In this document: positions 1 to 12,794 of the stretch, piece after piece
Numbering within the stretch: position 1 is the stretch's first letter
Layout of the letters: each line of letters begins with the position of its first letter
Source of the DNA: Siphonodentalium dalli
Lineage: Eukaryota; Mollusca; Scaphopoda; Gadilida; Siphonodentaliidae
Direction: 5' to 3'
Length of the DNA stretch: 64,000 nucleotides
Assembly (NCBI GenBank): GCA_032622095.1
Contig: CP136064.1
Span: 254,450,484 to 254,514,483, forward strand
Translations under genes and position numbers: made by a program
Notes under the pieces: model-generated
What the model was told of the DNA's origin: nothing
Seen by the model: the letters and a program-made list of their open reading frames with translations, nothing else
Database searches by the model: none

Positions 1-553
1 GATCCCTCGGTTATCTACAAGTCAACAAAGGATACAGGATTTTTCACGTGATATATATGTGTATAAAATCAATGTATGCATACCACGGCGGAACAGGAAC
101 ATAGCTGTAAGACTTATTAAAGATATGGGGATATCTTATGGTTCTGTTGCCCATTTTGTACAGGTACATGTTTTCCCGTCCATCATGATATGAAATTTGC
201 GAGGCATGATACAGGAAATGATTTAGTCAACGCTCTTCATTTAGCATCAGCCGTGTTCTTAAATGCGAGTAATATGAGTGCAAATCGCCGGCATTATTCT
301 CTTATGAATCCGTCCCGTATATTTTTAGCAGTTATGTAGTTTTATAGCAAATATTAATAATTTGTTCTTGTATTCTTTAACAATTTTATAATTTCACCCA
401 TACAGAGCCCCAGACAAACACGAGCAGACGACATTCTTCTATATGCTTCTATATATGTGTGGGGCTCCCTGCAGTGTAATGGATGTTTTTTATTTTATGT
501 TCTAAAAATTGTAAGAAACATTTATTTTAAATAAAATTATAAAAATTTGTTAG

Positions 554-622
554 GCCAATGCATTCTCTTATATATGCGAGGCGACCTATGGTCGACTCGC
601 ATGTATAAAAGAATGCATTGGC
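554..622. repeat. Palindromic MITE piece (piggyBac-like family)
   Basis: About 69 bp with arms reading gccaatgcattctcttata and its complement around an asymmetric centre (gcgacctatggtcgac). The same unit recurs at 45.99, 46.08, 48.08, 59.43, 59.62, 60.70 and 61.0 kb, where it forms the inner part of larger terminal-inverted-repeat elements. Here only one unit is seen, preceded by AT-rich sequence like the middle of those elements. It is therefore probably a truncated copy. Confidence 0.7.
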
Positions 623-629
623 ACAGGGT

Positions 630-2894
630 AAGTTTTATAGCAAATATTATGAAATAAAACGTCAGTGAGAAGAGTATTAATCATTAGATTTCATGTTTGG
701 AAAAGGAACTATTTTGCGCGACGGACTACGTTACTCGAGGAGCGAGACAGGCGGATAGATACAGCCTCTTTTCTGCGAATCAAAACCTGGCATTATTGCA
801 CCAAAACATCGTTCAGCAGCAGAAAAGAGCCCATTATTCTAATATTACCCACCACCTCCCCATCCAACGTACGATATTGCCTTTCCCCTTATCTGTTGAT
901 TCGGGTACTTATCAGGGGGTTGGTGACGCGCTTGCAACGCTCACTATATTCAACCTGCACCTCACCAGCATCTATCATATTTTCTTAATGTTATCTTTTC
1001 CTTCTGGGGGTGGGGGGCATTTTTGGTCATTACATTCTGTGAAAGGAGTTGGTGTCGCGCTTGTATCGCACACCATCTTGTTCTTTCAGTTTGGTCGTCC
1101 AGTTTATCTATTTCAACTTGTATTACTATATTGTTACAATTTTTTACTCTGTTTTTTTGTTGGGAAAAAATCATGTTAAACTTTTTAAATTCATATAAAT
1201 TATAACAGAGTCAATCCGGAAACCATTGTCTCTAAATTCACCTTATTATCCAAATTGGCCGTGTTCATAAAAACAGGAAAGGCCGTTTAATAATGCACCA
1301 TTTATTATACAGGTTATAAAACATCTCAGTCTCCACAGTTGTTTCCTCACTCCTGTTAGTCCAATGGGAATAACTACCTTGTATTTCCGTCCATAAGTTC
1401 CTGTGTGGCGTTGGGCTCCGAGCTGATGTGTGTGTGTTAGCTAGGTACTGCTGGAGGTGTAATTCTAAACCTGATTCCTTTGGTGTCCTACGAACTGAGT
1501 TGAGGAATATTCACCCAAATGGCCAAAATGGCCACCAGCAATAAAACAATCACGGAAAATCCTTGATTTTAACATCAGTAAGCGTTATTGTCATGTCAAC
1601 TCCACATCTGCTTAATATTGGGAGTTTGGAACTCTGAGGCGAAGAACTGTCCTTATATCACATCCAAATAAAAGTCCCCAAATCCAAAATGGCGCCCACA
1701 ATTGCGGACAGATATAGAAAAATCACCGAAAATCCCTCATTTTCACATCATTGGGCATTATTGTCGAGACAATTCCACACATGCTGACAGTTGACTTGGA
1801 ATTACCGATGTGAAGTAATTACCTTGTATCTCATGCAAGAAAATATAGAACAAGTTATCGTAGCAATTTCCAAAAATAATTTTGCAAGCGCAGATGACAG
1901 AATTAAGATGTAATAAATCTGGTCATTTTCCTGTAACCAAACAAAAAGTTGACCTTCACTGAAGACGAAAATCATGTTACGTATCCAATTTTTCCCCTTT
2001 ATTGTTTGTAAACTTTCCCAGTTTTCTAAAATAATTAAACCTTAAAACCAGGAATATCGCATTTAACACAGGCTACTTTGGCAGTTTTACCGCCCCAGAT
2101 ACTTATTTTTCAAACTCCTACAACGCGTTAATTCGTGCACTGCTACCGTAGCAAGTTCAACTATGTTAATCATATTGTTTATTTGAATATTTGCAGTTAA
2201 CATTCAAGACAAATCAAATTCGATTCAACGTTGACTGCACAGTGGCACGCACATGGGTAGAGATAGATGCTATCAACTTCAAGGGATATAAATGAATGTT
2301 TTCCAAACACGGACAGCTGAATTATACAGCAGCTCAATTATTATATCTTGCTCAATTGAATTATTTTTTTTCGAATAATAATCCAAATTGACAACATGCA
2401 CCGTCATTCTTATTTATTAATTAAATTCAGTAACTCTTGATGGCGAAATCATTTGCATTAGTTACTTAGCGGCAGTTGCGTCCCGAATCGAGAAGTAAAT
2501 ATTTACTCGAGATTTTGAGGCGATGTTAGTATTACTATATACATCCCCCAGTTGGTGTAACGCCTAGTGCCAACGTATATGTGTCACGCGCTCGCGCAAG
2601 TCAATAATATGGCCCTAATGAGACCAGTATTTGAGTAAACATTTTAGACTATACTCTCTGTCAACATTTATACCGAAATTTCGATCTGTTGCTAAATTAA
2701 ATGGAATTTAACGACAGTTGGACAGTAATACGTACTTGATGTCACAAAATCAACTAGAGCTGAACTTGCAAACAACATTATTTGGATATGTTTTAAATGT
2801 GTCACGATGGCGAACACCATACCAAATTATAATTAGATCCGATAAACCCTGACTGAGATGTCTGTGTGGTCAATTAGAACACCATTATTTACAG
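630..2894. other. Non-coding stretch upstream of the protease homolog exons
   Basis: No exon of the downstream serine protease homolog could be recognised here. An open frame near 697-1179 is not supported by splice sites or recognisable domains. From about 1.5 to 1.8 kb there are two degenerate units with 'aaaatggc...atcac(g)gaaaatcc...ttattgtc'. They resemble repeat units at 7.3-8.2 kb, so this part is old dispersed repeat. The N-terminal exons of the protease homolog must lie here unrecognised, or before the window. Confidence 0.4.
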
Positions 2895-3062
2895 ATAAAC
2901 TTAGAAATCTAGAACGGAAAACGCAACCATCATTGGTCCCTCTTTTGGATACAATCCTCGTGAGATATGATATTTGTAAAGAGAGTGATATAAGGAGGGG
3001 CACTGCACTGAACATTTCGTTGACAAAAAAATTACGCAACAATTACTCAACACCTGTCCAGT
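2895..3062 (+). CDS. Serine protease homolog exon: region around the lost catalytic His
   Basis: The acceptor is ttatttacag and the donor is T/gtaagt; 168 nt, 2-nt lead and 1-nt tail. It codes KLRNLERKTQPSLVPLLD, then TILVRYDIC and a segment with IRRG. The stretch PSLVPLLDTILVRYDIC aligns with the trypsin pattern GSLI..WVLTAAHC, so the AHC motif has become DIC and His57 is gone. The final T plus the CA opening the next exon makes a Ser codon, which supports the junction. An alternative upstream start at 2858 (MSVWSIRTPLF) remains open but lacks a good acceptor. Confidence 0.65.
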
Positions 3063-3355
3063 GTAAGTATGCCACCAAGTAACGCTAACTAAAGTACTAG
3101 TGTTGAGTAAACTATTTCTACACAACACTGAAAGTGGATAATGTTATGTTACTAAGTGCCACCGATCCCTCTATTATTTATCTATTATGTCAATAAAATA
3201 TATGTACCACAACATATCTTTGCTACAGTTTTTTGAAATGACAATTAAGTCCGTGTGAAGTGCATCTAACTAGATAGGTGTGTTAAAGTGGCACATGTTT
3301 ACTGATTCTTTTTCAACAAGTCTCTGTGTGCATTACAAAATATCTGTGTTTACAG

Positions 3356-3564
3356 CAAACAACACGGGACTTCTTTTCCTGGAGCAGGAGGTTGAATATA
3401 ACATATGTAGGATTCCAGTGTGCCTATCACAGGAGGGACGAGTCACGTATAATGACAGAAGTAACTGTTTCATCGCTGGGTTGAGTGCCCGAGATATTAA
3501 TAAGATACAGTCAAAATCAGAATTTTGTATCGATAGACGTACAAAGTTGCATATATTCAAATAC
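3356..3564 (+). CDS. Serine protease homolog exon: lost Asp102 and PVCL region
   Basis: The acceptor tgtgtttacag is clear. The exon begins NNTGLLFLEQEVEYN, matching the S1 landmark 'NDIALLKL...V', so the catalytic Asp is replaced. It continues with IPVCLSQEG (canonical PVCLP) and CFIAGLS (canonical C-x-AGWG). The donor chosen, TAC/gtaacg at 3565, gives phase 0 to match the next exon. A stronger-looking gtaagg at 3603 would give a phase that does not fit, so the 3' end is less certain than the rest. Confidence 0.7.
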
Positions 3565-4123
3565 GTAACGATTTTACATTATAGAGAAATGGTGCGTAAT
3601 AAGTAAGGGTGTTTATGATGATGTTTTATCAAGATATATTCCAATGTTCTACAAGTAACGATGCCGCCGACAATTGACTGCAAACTGCATTAAACTATTC
3701 CACAACAATCAATCATATTGGTATTTGAATGCAAAACACAGGAACAGCGTTACACGCATGGAACCACACAAATGTTACGTTTCGTATCCTCAGCGTTAGT
3801 AAAGTTACACTGTGTACGCATGCTACCGTTAATATTTTGCATGGCGCTATGTGGTTTTCTATGACGAAATGCCTGCAAAAAAGCAGATAAATTTTCTATT
3901 GCGTGAACGCGGCCTAATTATGTATAGTTCTGGTATTAGCTCAGACGTAATAAGTCTGTTTTCTGGAATGATATAGTTATGGTTGGATGTTTGTTAATAG
4001 TAGTTGACATTCTGACACCGGGCGGAATGTCTGGCGACTCACATATTATATGTAGATTGATTCACTTAAATAAGTATCCTGCACAATGTTTTATAAATCT
4101 CTTCTACATGGAGCACAGATGTC

Positions 4124-4145
4124 TGACGCTAAGGTGACGCTAAGG
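4124..4145 (+). repeat. 11-bp tandem duplication at a splice acceptor
   Basis: TGACGCTAAGG is repeated directly twice. With one copy the exon would read in frame from the acceptor cacag at 4118 (MSDAKVKPLNEKNC). With two copies that frame meets a stop, but the duplicated unit itself supplies new AG sites at 4133 and 4144. The latter keeps phase 0. Confidence 0.75.
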
Positions 4146-4261
4146 TGAAGCCCCTGAATGAGAAGAATTGCAGTATCCTCTCTGAGCTTCTGGAATTCGA
4201 AATGCCGGAATCTGCTATATGCGCCAATGCTGTTAATCCAGACCAGGACGCCTGCGGCAAG
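4145..4261 (+). CDS. Serine protease homolog exon: Cys region up to the specificity pocket
   Basis: It codes KPLNEKNCSILSELL and then ESAICANAVNPDQDAC, ending GK/gtaaac in phase 0. This matches the S1 pattern V.I....C......I....lCAG....G.DAC that leads to the catalytic Ser; the DAC with Asp189 is kept. The 5' edge is ambiguous because of the 11-bp duplication just upstream. AG at 4144 keeps phase 0; AG at 4133 would need a phase 1 partner. Confidence 0.7.
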
Positions 4262-4749
4262 GTAAACATTTATAAATACAATATACATTCACAACAGACT
4301 GCCAAAGTGTTTATACTGGCACCGGTAGTTCGTATTTGTGACTTAGGCCTTTTTATAATAAGTCGGGTGTCGGCGGACAAAATATTGTGATTCTGGAAAA
4401 ACTTGAAATCTTCATACACAAACTGTTTTCAAGCTAGATCATGCAATCAATATCTACCCTGGTTACGCCCCGTAGAGATTAGGTTCTACCGGTTCAAATT
4501 TTAACCATGGAACTTTACATCATTGAAATATTATCGCGATCGATATATTTATGAGTTAATAACTGTTCCGTAATAATAAAATTACAGCAGGCGAAGGTAC
4601 TAACTAGAGATTTAAATAGTTAGGCGCCTCATTTGAGCCGATTTCACTCTACTTACAATAAGGATTTTTTCCCGGGTAATCACTGCAGAGTTTATCGCGA
4701 AATAGACTCACACAAGTAGCTTAACTCACGTAATCCAATTTTCTTACAG

Positions 4750-4917
4750 AGTGATCACGGTGATATGTTGGTTTGTCCAGATATGGGTGGGAAGTACTTT
4801 CTTCATGGACTTGTATCCAGCACCGGATGTGAGATGCCCCAAGACTGCAAGAAACCTGTTTCAGTTTACACCGATGTTGTTCAGTTCTTTGACTGGATTG
4901 ATGCAAACAAACAATAA
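4750..4917 (+). CDS. Serine protease homolog terminal exon: GDSGG motif absent
   Basis: The acceptor is ttttcttacag; 56 codons including TAA. It opens SDHGDMLVCP where active trypsins have GDSGGPLVC, one residue longer between the two Cys, so the nucleophile Ser195 motif is missing. Next come YFLHGLVSSTGC (canonical W.L.GIVSWG.GC), CKKPVSVYTDVVQFF and DWIDANKQ, the usual C-terminal helix. The fold residues are conserved while the catalytic ones are gone. That indicates a true pseudoenzyme with an intact frame and not random decay. Confidence 0.85.
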   Translation, partial: SDHGDMLVCPDMGGKYFLHGLVSSTGCEMPQDCKKPVSVYTDVVQFFDWIDANKQ

Positions 4918-5120
4918 TTGCATATGAATCACATGGTGTCTTATTCCGGACCTCTGCATGCGTGTGAATAACCAAAATGTTAGCAAGGGAAGCACAACCT
5001 AACCTACATCACGATACCATGGGTGTTGTATGTAATATGCATAAACATTGTAATATAATCAGGGTATCACAATACCCTGTCAGATAACAGGTCAGACACA
5101 CACATTTTAGTTACATTTAA

Positions 5121-5510
5121 GAGGGGTTAAAGTGGCAACATTTAAATAGGGAATTCAGTGTTAATTTTCAAGACAAGATTACTCAATATTTACAAACCGT
5201 AGAATAATATTTCATGTCTTGTTGGAATGTTCGAGCATATATATAGTGATAGATTTCTATTTTATATTCTATGTTGTGACATTTGATGGACATTTTATAA
5301 ACAATGATAAACAATGTGACCTACTTTTTAATGTCCAATAATATCCAACCTGGTATGAAAATCAAACTTCCGCTTCGCGATGTCACTAGATAAGTCTTCA
5401 AGCTTTCCAAAAAGGTATGATATGTCACCTGCCTTTTATAAGGATTGATCAATCTTTTATAAAAAATGAACACTGAATTCTCTATTCAAATGTTGCCACT
5501 TTACCCTCTC
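5121..5510. mobile_element. MITE with ~42-bp terminal inverted repeats
   Basis: The left end gaggggttaaagtggcaaca and the right end, read on the other strand (gagagggtaaagtggcaaca), pair with few mismatches through 'gaattcagtgtt'. The element is 390 bp with no coding capacity. The family is unknown and no clean target duplication is seen. Confidence 0.75.
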
Positions 5511-8500
5511 TTACAGATACGGGCGGCGGTGGCGGTGGGTATGCTGTTAAAATATTCAACTCCGTAAAAAAACCGCCAATAAACAGAAAGAATAGTAAAA
5601 TATAGACAGACTTTGTTATTATACCAATACGTAATATGGCATACACAGTATGGTATTGGCAAATATTTTTCCTTTGTTATGTGTAAACAAAAGAGAAAAA
5701 CGTTACATAACCTGGCTTGTCTTTAGATCCTGATATGGTAAACACAAAGAGCGTTATTGGTTAATGTTTTCCTGATATGGAAATAATAAAGAGCGTATAT
5801 ATCATTTGTCTGTGTTAATACAATAGAATTGCGCTGTGTTATGTAAACAGAAGCAAAACTTCTGTAATACGAGCAGGCTCTTGTTTACGAACACCATCGT
5901 ACGTCTTGACGACACTATGTACTAGTTACGCGCTTATTATGTTTGGTATATGAACAAAACTATATATATTTTAATATTCCTTCTGTTGATGGCGATTTGA
6001 ACAGATATGAATATTTCTACAACGAACGCCGCCCGTGCCTTTAACATGTATAGTTGATTATGGATATTTCCGTTTGTGGATTCGATTAAAGAGAGATTAT
6101 TTAAAGTTAGATTTAACAAACATTATTTAAAATCAGTGTCGCTCTTCTTTACCATTGTTTTTGGGACGACATAGCATGTCTCGATTCATGCGAATGATTA
6201 AAGGGATGCTGTACTCAAATGTTGTTGTTGGGTTCTATACTCTCTGAGCCGTAGAATAAGGTAACCAGATTCAATTATTTGAAAGTATGTTGAGTACCAA
6301 GTAATGTTACGGATGGCAGATCAGCCGGAATGCGAAATTACCAATTGTCATTACCGAGTAAATTTTTGGACAGTTTTCAAGCAAATGCATAGTATCAACT
6401 ATCAACTAAATATTATCTTATAGGCATACTGGTCCCATATACTCATTTAAATCATTGTATAGTCACCAGTCAGTGAGTGGCTTGAGTTTACGCCCGTATC
6501 AACATTATTTTTTACACGATCATGTGTGCCACGCGTTGTCCAAATCCAATTTTGATTACGTCTTGTACACGGAAATTCGTAATTTAATTTATGGCTGCAT
6601 CCATAAATAAAATGTATATCACATTATTAACTTTGATTTTAAGATAGCCTATTAACCTGGGCGTTTACAGAATACATCGTCGACCTAACTTACTTAGTTT
6701 TCTATATATTATCGATATTAGATCGTTGTTGTTATCGGGAATTTATTGAAAATGGGGTACAGTACCCCTTTGAATATTGATTTAAAAGTCAATTAACATT
6801 CAATTGCCTTCCTATTGTGTCATCATGTTAATGTTATTTAGAAAGGCATTTATTGTGCCATCAAGTCACTGGATCATGGCATGAAACTCTACTTTGGCTA
6901 CGCCCGCAGAGATTATATTCCATCAGTTCAAAACCTGATATCTTTCTGGTGTTCTGAGTCTGACCTGTCATGTCTGACTTGTCAGAGAAATTTCTGTTAA
7001 ATCTTGTTCCTCAATAATATATTTTGTAGTAGGGGTGGTACCAGCTCGATATTGCATGATATAAGTGACATTTGTGAGCCGATTTCGCAATAAACAGTGA
7101 CTTGATTGCCCGGGAAACAGTCCTGGTTGTAAGCGATGCAAAGCAACATCGGCTCCCAAATGTCATATAATAATACAATCTCGAGCTGGGACCCTCAACT
7201 CCATAAGGAACGTTTAACTAGGAGCTAATAAGTCACTTGGCCTGAAATGAACTAAAAACTCTCTGTTAAAGTTTTTTTTCAGCGGATTATGATTCTGGAT
7301 GGCATGTGCTTCAATTTATGGGTGGGTATGGAGTTCACACCCTTGAGCATTTCCTATAATCCAAGATGGCGTCCAACATGGCCGACGTGTTACAAAATAT
7401 GAACTAAGTCAGTTGAATCCGTTTTGTTGGAGACAATATCTGATATTATATATACAAACGTATATATTATAGTGATGCTATTACATTGTACTACATTTTA
7501 CAGGAACATTGGTACTCCAATAACAAGATGGCTGCCAAAATAGTGACTGAATTGGAAAATAGAAACATTTCCACTCATATCTTCCATATCCGTTTCTACT
7601 GTTTGAAACTGGCGAAAACTTATTGTTTTGTTTGCCTATTATTCATGTCATACGATTATATGGGCATTGAAATTTGTTGTTCATCTGTTTTTACCTACTT
7701 CCAATCCCTAAAAAAATATTTTAAAGAACGTAGTATGATATTTCCTCAAAAACTCACTTTCGGTTTCTAGAAATATTTGAATGTGAAATGAACAGATCTG
7801 AACAGATCAGCGGAAGTATTACCGAGAAATTGCAATCTCATTTGGGCCTGAAATGGTTACTATGGTTTATGATGGAAGTCAAAATGGCGGCAGATTTATA
7901 GAAAATCCTATATTTGGTCCTTATTCGATGTTTTGGTTGACGCGTGAAGTTGGCTTATCTGCATTGAAGATATTACACTTGCTATTTCTTTGGTATCAGT
8001 CCATTCAAGCCCTAAACATATTGATCTTGGAATAACTCCATGTTTCTAGCCACATTGCAATGTGAAACGAACCCGAACTGAGGAGTTAAGCATATGCTAT
8101 TAGTACCTATACAATTTAATCTCATTGGTACTTGAAATTTGAGATGGTCAATATACTCAATCATGACAGTCAAAATGGCGACAAATGTATCGAAATTGTT
8201 AGATTGGTGACACTTTAGCTATTACAAAATAGATCAAGTGTGTGTCGTTCAAAGTGGCTAGCCTTTTACGACTGAGACATCGTTAAAGTTTATAAGCAGT
8301 GAAGCAAATATTGACAGTTCTTCATAGAAGCAATGCAGTTCGAGCCTCTGCTCAGGAATTAAATCATCAAAAAGCTCAAATATTACAGAAATATGAAAAC
8401 TATTATGGTCTATCGACTGACTGAAACAACCAAACAAATAATCAACAGTCTATTAGGTTTTTTTTTGGTAACGTTCTTTTTTATGCTAAATATTGCGTAG

Positions 8501-10370
8501 AAAGCCACACTGAATGCTGAGTAATGCTAAATGGTTGATGATTGCTCGCATTTGAGCATTTTAAGAATATTGAAATAGCATCCTCCATGAGTGTCCCCAT
8601 CATAAGTAACTATCACCAACGCTCGAAGTGGAACCGACCGAACTCATGCTTCACTTGAAGGACATACAATTTGTGGTTTTGTCTTGAATCTGAGCTCTAG
8701 TCTCCTTGGGTCTGATACGTCCCACCTAGTGCATACATTTGTTGAGTTATGTGGACAATTATTTGCATAGCTACGCAGTACGCTTGTATCAATACCAAGT
8801 ACTGGGTCGGGAAAACTAATTTAGCATAACCATGTTATCTATATAGTGGAGACTGAGTCAAATTGTGGTGGTGCTTGTTTCAACGTGTCATATTTTTCAT
8901 TATATACAATGGCCCTCAATACCCTGTACATGTACATTCATGTAAAATATTCAAGGTTGCCAGCTTTCTCCTGGTAAATTTGTCTTTTATCTCTACTGCA
9001 ATCCTTGAAACAAGACGTGCAATGAAATTAAATACCATCATTTATTCAGCAACATGTATATTTCACAAAGTTCATGGACAGAGGTCCAGATATGAAAATA
9101 ACAAAAGATATTATAGGCATCTCATTGCGGTATTTTTTTTCCATCACGACTTATCGTATTGCAATATACTACAAGAGTGGAGCTAATCATTTGGTGACAG
9201 AATCATAATTTAGCTCACCCCAATTCGTGATGTGCCATGTGCGATCAACGGATTCGGTGAAACTGATATCCTAGATTTTTCCTGTGCATCTTCAGGTTTA
9301 TTCCACCGTGACAAGATTTTCTCCTCAAATATTACTTACAAGCAACAATTGTCTTGTGTATACTTTGAAATTTCTCAACCGCTAGCGATCGGGAGTAATT
9401 GCCACAATGTGCTTTCTATGTCACTGAATAGTCACGTTTTCGTGACTGTATTCAACAAAATCGGTGCTACGCTTCATCTAGCAGGTTGAGAATTAACCAG
9501 TTGCCAATATATTGGCCATACTAACTTTGGGATCGGGTCATTATATGTGTTATGTTCATTGGGAAATTTACATCTTCCAACTGTCACTGAAATACATTTG
9601 TATTCAACTCTACGTGATTTCACAGGGTATTTATATATTGGTATATGTGAAACTAGAATTTGTGACATCCCCTCTAATCGTATTGCACACATAAATTAAA
9701 TTGTTCTTCGTGCATGAAGAGGCTGTTGAATAAATGGTAGTTAAGGGTCATATCATATGGTTAATGATAGTTGTATACGCTGATATCTAAACTCGCGCAA
9801 GGTTTTCTGTTGCCATCTGAACGTGAGTGAATGATAACTGAATGTCATGATAGCACCATTGCATTGTACCGACATCCTAATGTATCTGCCTTCGGTGATG
9901 CTTTGATCAAGTGATCTCCCTGATCTATTGGGGCATGACAACACTTTATGTTGTAAATCTTTTGGAACTCCGGAAATATCCATTCCAATTAGTCTGATAT
10001 TTACTCATATCATTGCCCACAAGACCAGTATGATGAAAGTGCCGTGAAGGATCAAGCTTAACCATGTCAGTATGCACCAATCATATTATCGTCATACACT
10101 GAGTGTCCATTCTCCACATAGTTGAGGTCATGGCACTAAATTATACAAGATTTTATCTGGAATAAATGAAATATAGCGCTGGAGTCTCTGGTCTTCTACA
10201 ATATATATCTCACACAACATGTGCATGTAATTTCCCATGTCGATATTGTTTTCTGCTGTGTCCTATTTAAAGTTTTTCTTTTAATGTATCTAATGCAGAT
10301 TAACCAACTACATACATCCATCAGTCACGACATGCAAGCCCATAAAGACAAAATATGTAATTTTCTATTC
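5511..10370. other. Gene-poor repeat-rich stretch
   Basis: No exon could be supported. From 7.36 to 8.2 kb there are degenerate ~300-bp tandem units carrying 'gtcaaaatggcgrca' (near 7527, 7878 and 8170), related to units at 1.5-1.8 kb and inverted at 10.37-10.5 kb. 'ggctacgcc..agagatta....caGTTCAAAaCCTG' segments occur near 4446, 6877 and 39106 and mark another dispersed family. Open frames at 8863-9186 and 9232-9489 are uninterrupted but match no family I know and have no convincing splice sites. Confidence 0.5.
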
Positions 10371-10510
10371 ATTTTCTGCCATTTTGACTGCCATCATTAG
10401 CCATAGTAACCGTTTCAGGCCCTACTGAGATTGAAATTGATAGGCATCACTCACACGCGCTTAATTCCTTCAAATCTGTTCATTTCACATTAAAATATGG
10501 CCAGAAAGCA
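10371..10510 (-). repeat. Inverted copy of the 7.8-kb repeat unit
   Basis: Read on the minus strand it runs gtgaaatgaacagatttga, then gggcctgaaacggttactat and ggcagtcaaaatggcaga. The same order appears at 7784-7900 on the plus strand. Nearby, 10.67-10.75 kb has 'aagtttggtgatgatcggt...ggaccacagacggacgat', which looks like a LINE or SINE 3' tail. Confidence 0.6.
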
Positions 10511-11927
10511 ATATTGAGTTTTCGGGGAAATTTCGTTCCACGTTCTGTAAGATCAATTTGTTAGGCATTGAAAGTGGCGGAGACCAAAGGAAATTTGAAG
10601 TCAAAGGTGGCTGCTGGCGACCATGCGTTTTCAACGAATTTTGCGACAAATCGATGTCTCCCACTATAGAGGTCGCCTCGAAGATCCATATAAGTTTGGT
10701 GATGATCGGTTGAGAGATGTGGCATGTAGAGTGTGCTAAAGAAAATTGTTGATGGACCACAGACGGACGATACGATGATCATACGCACGCCAACCCATAG
10801 CAATAGCTCAAACTTGACTTTGATGTGTTGAGCTAAAATTACTTGAAACGAGGTGATACCATAAACATGTCACTGAGGTTGTTTTAGTTCATTTTGTCAA
10901 GGCCTCATACAAAAATTCCCAGTCATACTAATTTTAAACCAACTGTTTTCAATGTTTCAGTGGTTCCGAGAGGCGTTACTAAGTTATTTGAAAACGATAT
11001 CGTTAGCATAATATTTGCTAATAAGAAATGTTTACAGCAAGAGAAGCAACGGGTTGTTATTCCGATACCGAATCGTGAATATCAGGCATAGACCAACAAT
11101 GGACTCATTTTATTTTTCATGCCAAAAAAGTAGGGCCCAATGTTTGAATAATCATATGCCTTGAATAAGTCCTTCTGTTTCAACTTCTTAAAGTATTGAC
11201 CGACATAGCACAGTCTCGAATTGAACATTGTTAATTGCGCAAAAATATAGCAAAATTGTTTTAAGATTATTCACACATTCATCCAGTTTCAATATTCCAG
11301 ACATACCTGTAGAAGTGGCCCTCGATTCAGGACTACTGTAATACTTTGGAGAGAAAACACAATGGCAGTGTTATACATGTATCTGTTGAGCACGAACACA
11401 ATATCATTACATAGTTTATATACATGAAACATCCAATGTCACCGTTTTGAAATGTGAAGAAAACTGCACACACGATTCGATGCATATGCTTCATTCAAAA
11501 TCGAAAATATTGACCCAAGAAATATCTGTTGATGCGATTGTTTGAGCCGAAATGTCGATATATATACCAAAGTTCCTATGACTCGTCGTACATGTACTAG
11601 GTATCCAGATGTATCTAGCAAGTAGTGCATAGGCACGGGCATGAGATGCATATAATAACAACATACATACAATGTATAAAATCATCTCAAATGAAGCAGT
11701 AACCGACTCGTTCTGGTGCCATCTGGATAAAGCACACTCTACTAGTATATCGATGAACCCTGGTAAAAAACCTTTATACATTCCAAACGAAAGGTGAAAG
11801 CGTGTGCAAATGTTGCGTATGATATTCAGTATCAATTTAGTTCGTTTCTATAACCGTTATACATGGCAATCAAGAAGAATACAGTGCATGCACTGGCCTC
11901 CTATGTATATGTACCAAGTGCCATAAT

Positions 11928-12794
11928 CAGGTCGGGCACACATCCAAAATGGTCTACGTAGCTCGTTTTGTCTACTGTAGCCCGATTGAGCTACCACTAT
12001 CACGTCTACAAAGAAGCAAAAAACTCAACGACTCACCACGGCTTTAATACCTTTTGAGCGATTCAAAATCAATTTGTTTTGGTCAATTTACCATGAAAAA
12101 CAATAAGAAATGATCATCAAAATCTCTTGATCGCAATTGTGATCGCAAATATCCGTGTGCAGGCGATAATCTGATTGGTTGCATTTAGCCGGGGATTAAT
12201 GGTACGTTCTTAATGGGATTTCAGTATAACATCTATCTGTTGGAATGTACGGAACGACAAATGGACAACCATATTTGTATAACTGTATTAATGTTACACG
12301 AGGTGCTTCCAAATTTCAAAGAAAAATTGTGAATCGTGTTTCCGTGGTTGCCTTCTCTGAATGGCGGTCGCCAAACATTTAACAAATAGTCGTTTCCGAG
12401 TGAAGCTGTTCGCTTTATCCAATCAGGTAAGCCACATAAACCGGACGTTCTTGACCTTCAAAAATAAATATCCTGCAAAAAACAAATGGATTGTTCCCTA
12501 CTTTGTATGGCAAAATCTGATATTTTCGGGAAAGTCACTACCAAACGCTAACAGGTCTTAATTAAAACATCGTTAATTGCGCCTAAGGCTAAGCCGTGGT
12601 GAGTCGTTGAGTGTTTTGCTTCTTTGTAGACGCAATAGTGGTACACAACTAATAAACGAAAATTCGAAATGCGTTTTTCTCGTGGTATGACGATAATCGA
12701 TGGAGGTGTGTAAATCACATTAAAATCGTAGCTCAATCGGGCTACAGTAGACAAAACGAGCTACGTAGACCATTTTGGATGTGTGCCCGACCTG
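11928..12794. mobile_element. Non-autonomous TIR transposon, 867 bp
   Basis: The ends read CAGGTCGGGCACACATCCAA and its complement; the arms pair over about 65 bp, and a second inner pairing includes 'aagccgtggtgagtcgttga'. The element is flanked by a 5-bp direct repeat, ataat. The CAGG start recalls hAT, but hAT duplications are 8 bp, so the superfamily is left open. No transposase frame is present. Confidence 0.75.

Larger units (their letters stand above)
2895..4917 (+). other. Gene span: trypsin-like serine protease homolog, catalytically dead (3' part)
   Basis: Four exons (2895-3062, 3356-3564, 4145-4261, 4750-4917) join in consistent phase and together follow the peptidase S1 fold from the active-site His region to the C-terminus. 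The landmarks are a 'GSL...VLTAAHC'-like region, 'NDIALL', 'PVCL', 'C-x-AG', 'DAC', and 'GLVSSTGC...VYTDVVQFFDWI'. All three catalytic positions are replaced. The protein should fold like a secreted chymotrypsin but cannot hydrolyse peptides. Serine protease homologs of this sort act in invertebrates as cofactors or binding proteins in clotting and immune cascades; that role is inference here. The 5' exons (signal peptide, start of the domain) were not found. Confidence 0.75.

Noticed and set aside
697-1179. 160-codon open frame
   Set aside because: No recognisable domain, no convincing splice sites, and adjacent to a MITE remnant.
7486-8035. Two open frames with AAAATGGC units
   Set aside because: They lie in degenerate repeats also found at 1.5 and 10.4 kb.
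8863-9489. Two consecutive open frames on the plus strand
   Set aside because: Uninterrupted but unlike any family I know, with no clear splice signals; kept only as a note.
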